Shown here piece by piece: positions 5,089 to 7,146 of a stretch of DNA of 7,146 nucleotides. Position numbers and translations under genes: made by a program. The notes below the pieces were generated by a model. It was not told the DNA's origin, searched no databases, and was given only the letters and a program-made list of their open reading frames with translations. Within the stretch, counting starts at the first letter, position 1. Every line of letters starts with the position of its first letter. The stretch is from contig NZ_JH164926.1 of NCBI RefSeq assembly GCF_000226875.1, forward strand, positions 1,355,850-1,362,995, in the 5' to 3' direction. Origin of the DNA: Neisseria shayeganii 871 (GTDB lineage Bacteria; Pseudomonadota; Gammaproteobacteria; Burkholderiales; Neisseriaceae).

Positions 5089-5130
5089 TTCAGGCTATCT
5101 GAAAACGTTTCAGGTAGCCTGAATTGTTTG
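5089..5130 (+). terminator. Inverted DUS pair terminator after gcvH
   Basis: AGGCTATCTGAA (5092-5103, one mismatch) and TTCAGGTAGCCT (5109-5120, perfect) are uptake sequences in inverted orientation. They extend to a 16-bp stem (5089-5104 with 5108-5123) with one G-T wobble and a tight ACG loop, 6 nt after the gcvH stop. TTGTTTG follows as a moderate T-tract on the + strand. This is the best-formed uptake-sequence hairpin still intact in the window. Confidence 0.8.
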
Positions 5131-5170
5131 TGCACAGGCCCCAAACCGCCTGCATCGCTCGGGCGGCCTG

Positions 5171-5182
5171 TTCAGGTAGCCT
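5171..5182 (-). repeat. Single Eikenella-type DNA uptake sequence
   Basis: A perfect TTCAGGTAGCCT lies unpaired in the 136-bp leader between the gcvH terminator and kefB. The surrounding sequence is C-rich and shows no clear promoter or ribosome binding site. A single copy serves as an uptake signal for natural transformation rather than as a terminator. Confidence 0.8.
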
Positions 5183-5258
5183 GCCCCTCTTCCGTGCGCC
5201 GTCTCCTTTCTCCACAATCAAGCGACTGCGCTGTTCCTCCCATTCCGTCTTCACCGCC

Positions 5259-7136
5259 ATGTCTGAGATTCTGCTTTACGCCTTCATCTATCTGTTTGCC
5301 GCCGTTGCCGCGGTCTTGGTTTCGCAACGCTTCGGCCTCGGCTCGGTATTGGGCTACCTGATGGCCGGCATCGCCATCGGCCCCGTATTGGGTTTGGTGG
5401 GCAAGGAAGTGGAGACCATTCAGCACGTGGCCGAATTCGGCGTGGTGATGATGCTGTTTCTGGTCGGCTTGGAGCTGGCGCCGCACACTTTGTGGCAGCT
5501 GCGGCACAAATTATTGGGCTTGGGCGGCCTGCAGGTCGGTCTCAGTGTGGCCATGATTGCCGGAGCGGCGGTGGCTCTGGGCCAAAGCTGGCAAGTCGGC
5601 GTGGCAGTGGGCTGCATTCTGGCTCTGTCGTCCACCGCCATCGTGCTGCAAACCTTGGGCGAAAAAGGTTTGCTCAATACGCAGGGCGGGCAGGCGGGCT
5701 TTATGGTGCTGCTGTTCCAAGACGTGGCGGCCATCCCGATGCTGGCACTGCTGCCGCTTTTAGGCGCAGCCGGTGCGGCGGCCAATGCGCCCGATGCCGA
5801 CCATTCCATCAATCTCTTGGCCGGCGAACCGGTGTGGCTGCAGGCGCTGGCCACCGCGCTGGTGCTGGCCGCCATCGTATTCGGTGTGCGCCGCATCGTG
5901 CCCGCCGCGTTCCGCCGCATCGGGCGCACCGGGCTGCGCGAAATGTTCACCATCTTTACCCTGATGCTGGTGGTGGGCATTGCCGAATTGATGTCGGTCA
6001 TCGGCCTCTCGCCCGCACTGGGCACCTTCATCGCTGGCGTGGCACTGGCGGAAAGCGCCTACCGGCACGAGCTGGAAAGCCATCTGGAGCCGTTTAAAGG
6101 GCTGCTGCTGGGGCTGTTTTTCATTACCGTGGGCGCCGGCATCAACTTCAAGCTCTTGGGTGGGGAATGGTGGCTGGTCCTCGGCCTCACCGGCGGCCTG
6201 ATGCTGTTGAAAATGCTGGTGCTGTTGGTATTGGGCAAAATCTTCCGCCTCGATTCGACGGCCAACAAGCTGTTTGTTCTCAGCTTGGCACAAGCCGGGG
6301 AATTCGGTTTTGTGCTGTTGTCGATCAGCAAACAGAGCCACCTGCTGCCGCCGCTGCTGGCCGACCGCATCCTGCTGGTGATCGCCCTCTCCATGGTGGC
6401 GACCCCGCTGCTGTTTATCCTCTACGAGCGCCTCAACAAAACGGCAGACAACGCCGCCGACCACCGCCCGGATGACGAAATCGGCGATGAAAAACCGATC
6501 ATTCTGCTCGGCCACGGCCGCTTCGGCCTGCAAATCAACCGCATGCTGGCCGCCTGCGGCTACCATTCCACCGTGATCGACTACCACGCGGAAACGGTGG
6601 ACGGCCTGACCCAATTCGGCCTGAAAACCTATTACGGCGACGCCAACCGCCCCGAACTCCTCGCCTCCGCCGGCCTGCAGCGGGCCAAACTGTTGATTGT
6701 GGCCATTGACGACCGCAGCCGCGCCATCGAAATCATCGAATTCGTGCGCCGCCATTATCCGCAGCTGCCGGTCATCGCCCGCGCCTACGACCATTGGCAC
6801 AGCCACGATTTATACCGCGCCGGCGCCAACCATGTGGTGCGCGAAACCTTCGATGCCGCCGTGCACAGCGGCCGTTTGGCCTTGGAAGCTTTGGGCATTT
6901 CCGCCGGGAAAGCACGCGAGCTGGCCGACCTCTATACCGCCCGCGACGACCGGCGCCAACACATTTTGGCCGAATCGCACGACCCTTCCCTGCCCCTGCA
7001 CATGAACGAGCAGCTGGCCGAACGCCTGCGCGCCTTAGAAGCGGAAACCGCCGAGCTGATGCAGGCACTGATGCAAGAGCCGGTCGCCCAAACCGACAGC
7101 GCGCCCGCCCAACCGCTTTCAGGTAGCCTGTCCTAG
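5259..7136 (+). CDS. kefB: KefB/KefC-type monovalent cation:proton antiporter (CPA2)
   Basis: This 625-residue protein is a CPA2 exchanger of the glutathione-gated K+ efflux type, which exchanges K+ for H+ in the inner membrane. E. coli KefB and KefC have 601 and 620 residues. The membrane domain (about 1-385) opens with LFAAVAAVLVSQRFGLGSVLGYLMAG. It contains LALSSTAIVLQTLGEKGLL, then LLFQDVAAIPMLALLPLL with conserved Asp155, and YRHELESHLEPFKGLLLGLFFITVG. A cytosolic RCK/TrkA-N domain follows, with the nucleotide-binding GHGRFG (418-423) and YGDANR (459-464). RETF and a predicted coiled tail (about 583-609) complete it. The ATG at 5259 aligns with the family start. A TTG at 5124 would add 45 unrelated residues across a DUS. 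No good Shine-Dalgarno is seen. No KefF/KefG partner gene is in view, so glutathione gating is inferred from homology only. Confidence 0.92.
   Translation: MSEILLYAFIYLFAAVAAVLVSQRFGLGSVLGYLMAGIAIGPVLGLVGKEVETIQHVAEFGVVMMLFLVGLELAPHTLWQLRHKLLGLGGLQVGLSVAMIAGAAVALGQSWQVGVAVGCILALSSTAIVLQTLGEKGLLNTQGGQAGFMVLLFQDVAAIPMLALLPLLGAAGAAANAPDADHSINLLAGEPVWLQALATALVLAAIVFGVRRIVPAAFRRIGRTGLREMFTIFTLMLVVGIAELMSVIGLSPALGTFIAGVALAESAYRHELESHLEPFKGLLLGLFFITVGAGINFKLLGGEWWLVLGLTGGLMLLKMLVLLVLGKIFRLDSTANKLFVLSLAQAGEFGFVLLSISKQSHLLPPLLADRILLVIALSMVATPLLFILYERLNKTADNAADHRPDDEIGDEKPIILLGHGRFGLQINRMLAACGYHSTVIDYHAETVDGLTQFGLKTYYGDANRPELLASAGLQRAKLLIVAIDDRSRAIEIIEFVRRHYPQLPVIARAYDHWHSHDLYRAGANHVVRETFDAAVHSGRLALEALGISAGKARELADLYTARDDRRQHILAESHDPSLPLHMNEQLAERLRALEAETAELMQALMQEPVAQTDSAPAQPLSGSLS
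7118..7129 (-). repeat. DNA uptake sequence inside the 3' end of kefB
   Basis: A perfect TTCAGGTAGCCT overlaps the last kefB codons and helps encode the final residues SGSLS before TAG at 7134-7136. It may be the first arm of a terminator whose partner lies beyond the window, which ends ten bases after the stop codon. Confidence 0.8.
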
Positions 7137-7146
7137 ATGTTTAGAG

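Noticed and set aside
5124..5258. N-terminal extension of the antiporter from a TTG start
   Set aside because: The 45 added residues cross an uptake sequence, have no family similarity, and the ATG at 5259 matches the normal start of KefB proteins.
5351..5362. GGGCTACCTGAT in kefB as an uptake sequence
   Set aside because: It has two mismatches at the ends and encodes the conserved GYLMAG motif, so protein constraint explains it.
5760..6806. Long minus-strand ORF of 348 codons opposite kefB
   Set aside because: It is an antisense shadow rich in Gln, His and Gly, and the plus strand carries a full antiporter with all family motifs.
1..7146. CRISPR array, tRNA, rRNA, phage or defence genes
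   Set aside because: No regularly spaced repeats, no cloverleaf-like stretch and no matching protein motifs were seen on either strand.

Overview
The window comes from a Neisseriaceae bacterium, most likely Eikenella or a close relative. The strongest clue is the 12-mer AGGCTACCTGAA (or its complement TTCAGGTAGCCT). It occurs six times without mismatch, plus twice with one mismatch, mostly in gaps between genes and often as inverted pairs. From memory this is the Eikenella dialect of the DNA uptake sequence (DUS). No Neisseria-type GCCGTCTGAA was seen. Coding regions are GC-rich with Neisseriaceae-like proteins. The gap from about 1780 to 2600 is clearly richer in A+T.

Layout. At 1-17 there is an end sequence (GCAAAGGTCTC) of an IS5-like or miniature element, followed by a strong rightward terminator at 33-70. 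Three genes then run leftward: a small DUF454/YbaN membrane protein (144-506), a DUF1415 protein (503-1084, overlapping the former by 4 bp) with a good promoter at 1120-1149, and an Lrp/AsnC-family regulator (1231-1719). A 951-bp stretch without a convincing gene (1720-2670) lies between the regulator and gcvT. It holds several palindromes, a tiny ORF with a good ribosome binding site, and fragmentary reading frames. Four genes run rightward: gcvT (2671-3768), a lipoprotein of unknown function (4033-4644), gcvH (4699-5082) and a KefB-type K+/H+ antiporter (5259-7136). gcvP is not in the window.

Function. GcvT and GcvH are two of the proteins of the glycine cleavage system, which feeds one-carbon units from glycine into tetrahydrofolate. 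The divergent Lrp-type gene is a plausible regulator of gcvT and of itself, because Lrp controls gcv genes in enterobacteria. The palindromes between them are candidate sites. The lipoprotein between gcvT and gcvH and the antiporter after gcvH have no evident link to glycine metabolism.

Most notable observation. A 173-bp miniature inverted-repeat element (3807-3979) sits inside what was a perfect DUS-pair hairpin downstream of gcvT, flanked by a 5-bp direct repeat AGGCT. Removing it with one copy of the repeat restores a 13-bp stem with a 7-nt loop. No new defence, CRISPR or phage system was found; the rest is ordinary chromosomal content apart from the unexplained gap.
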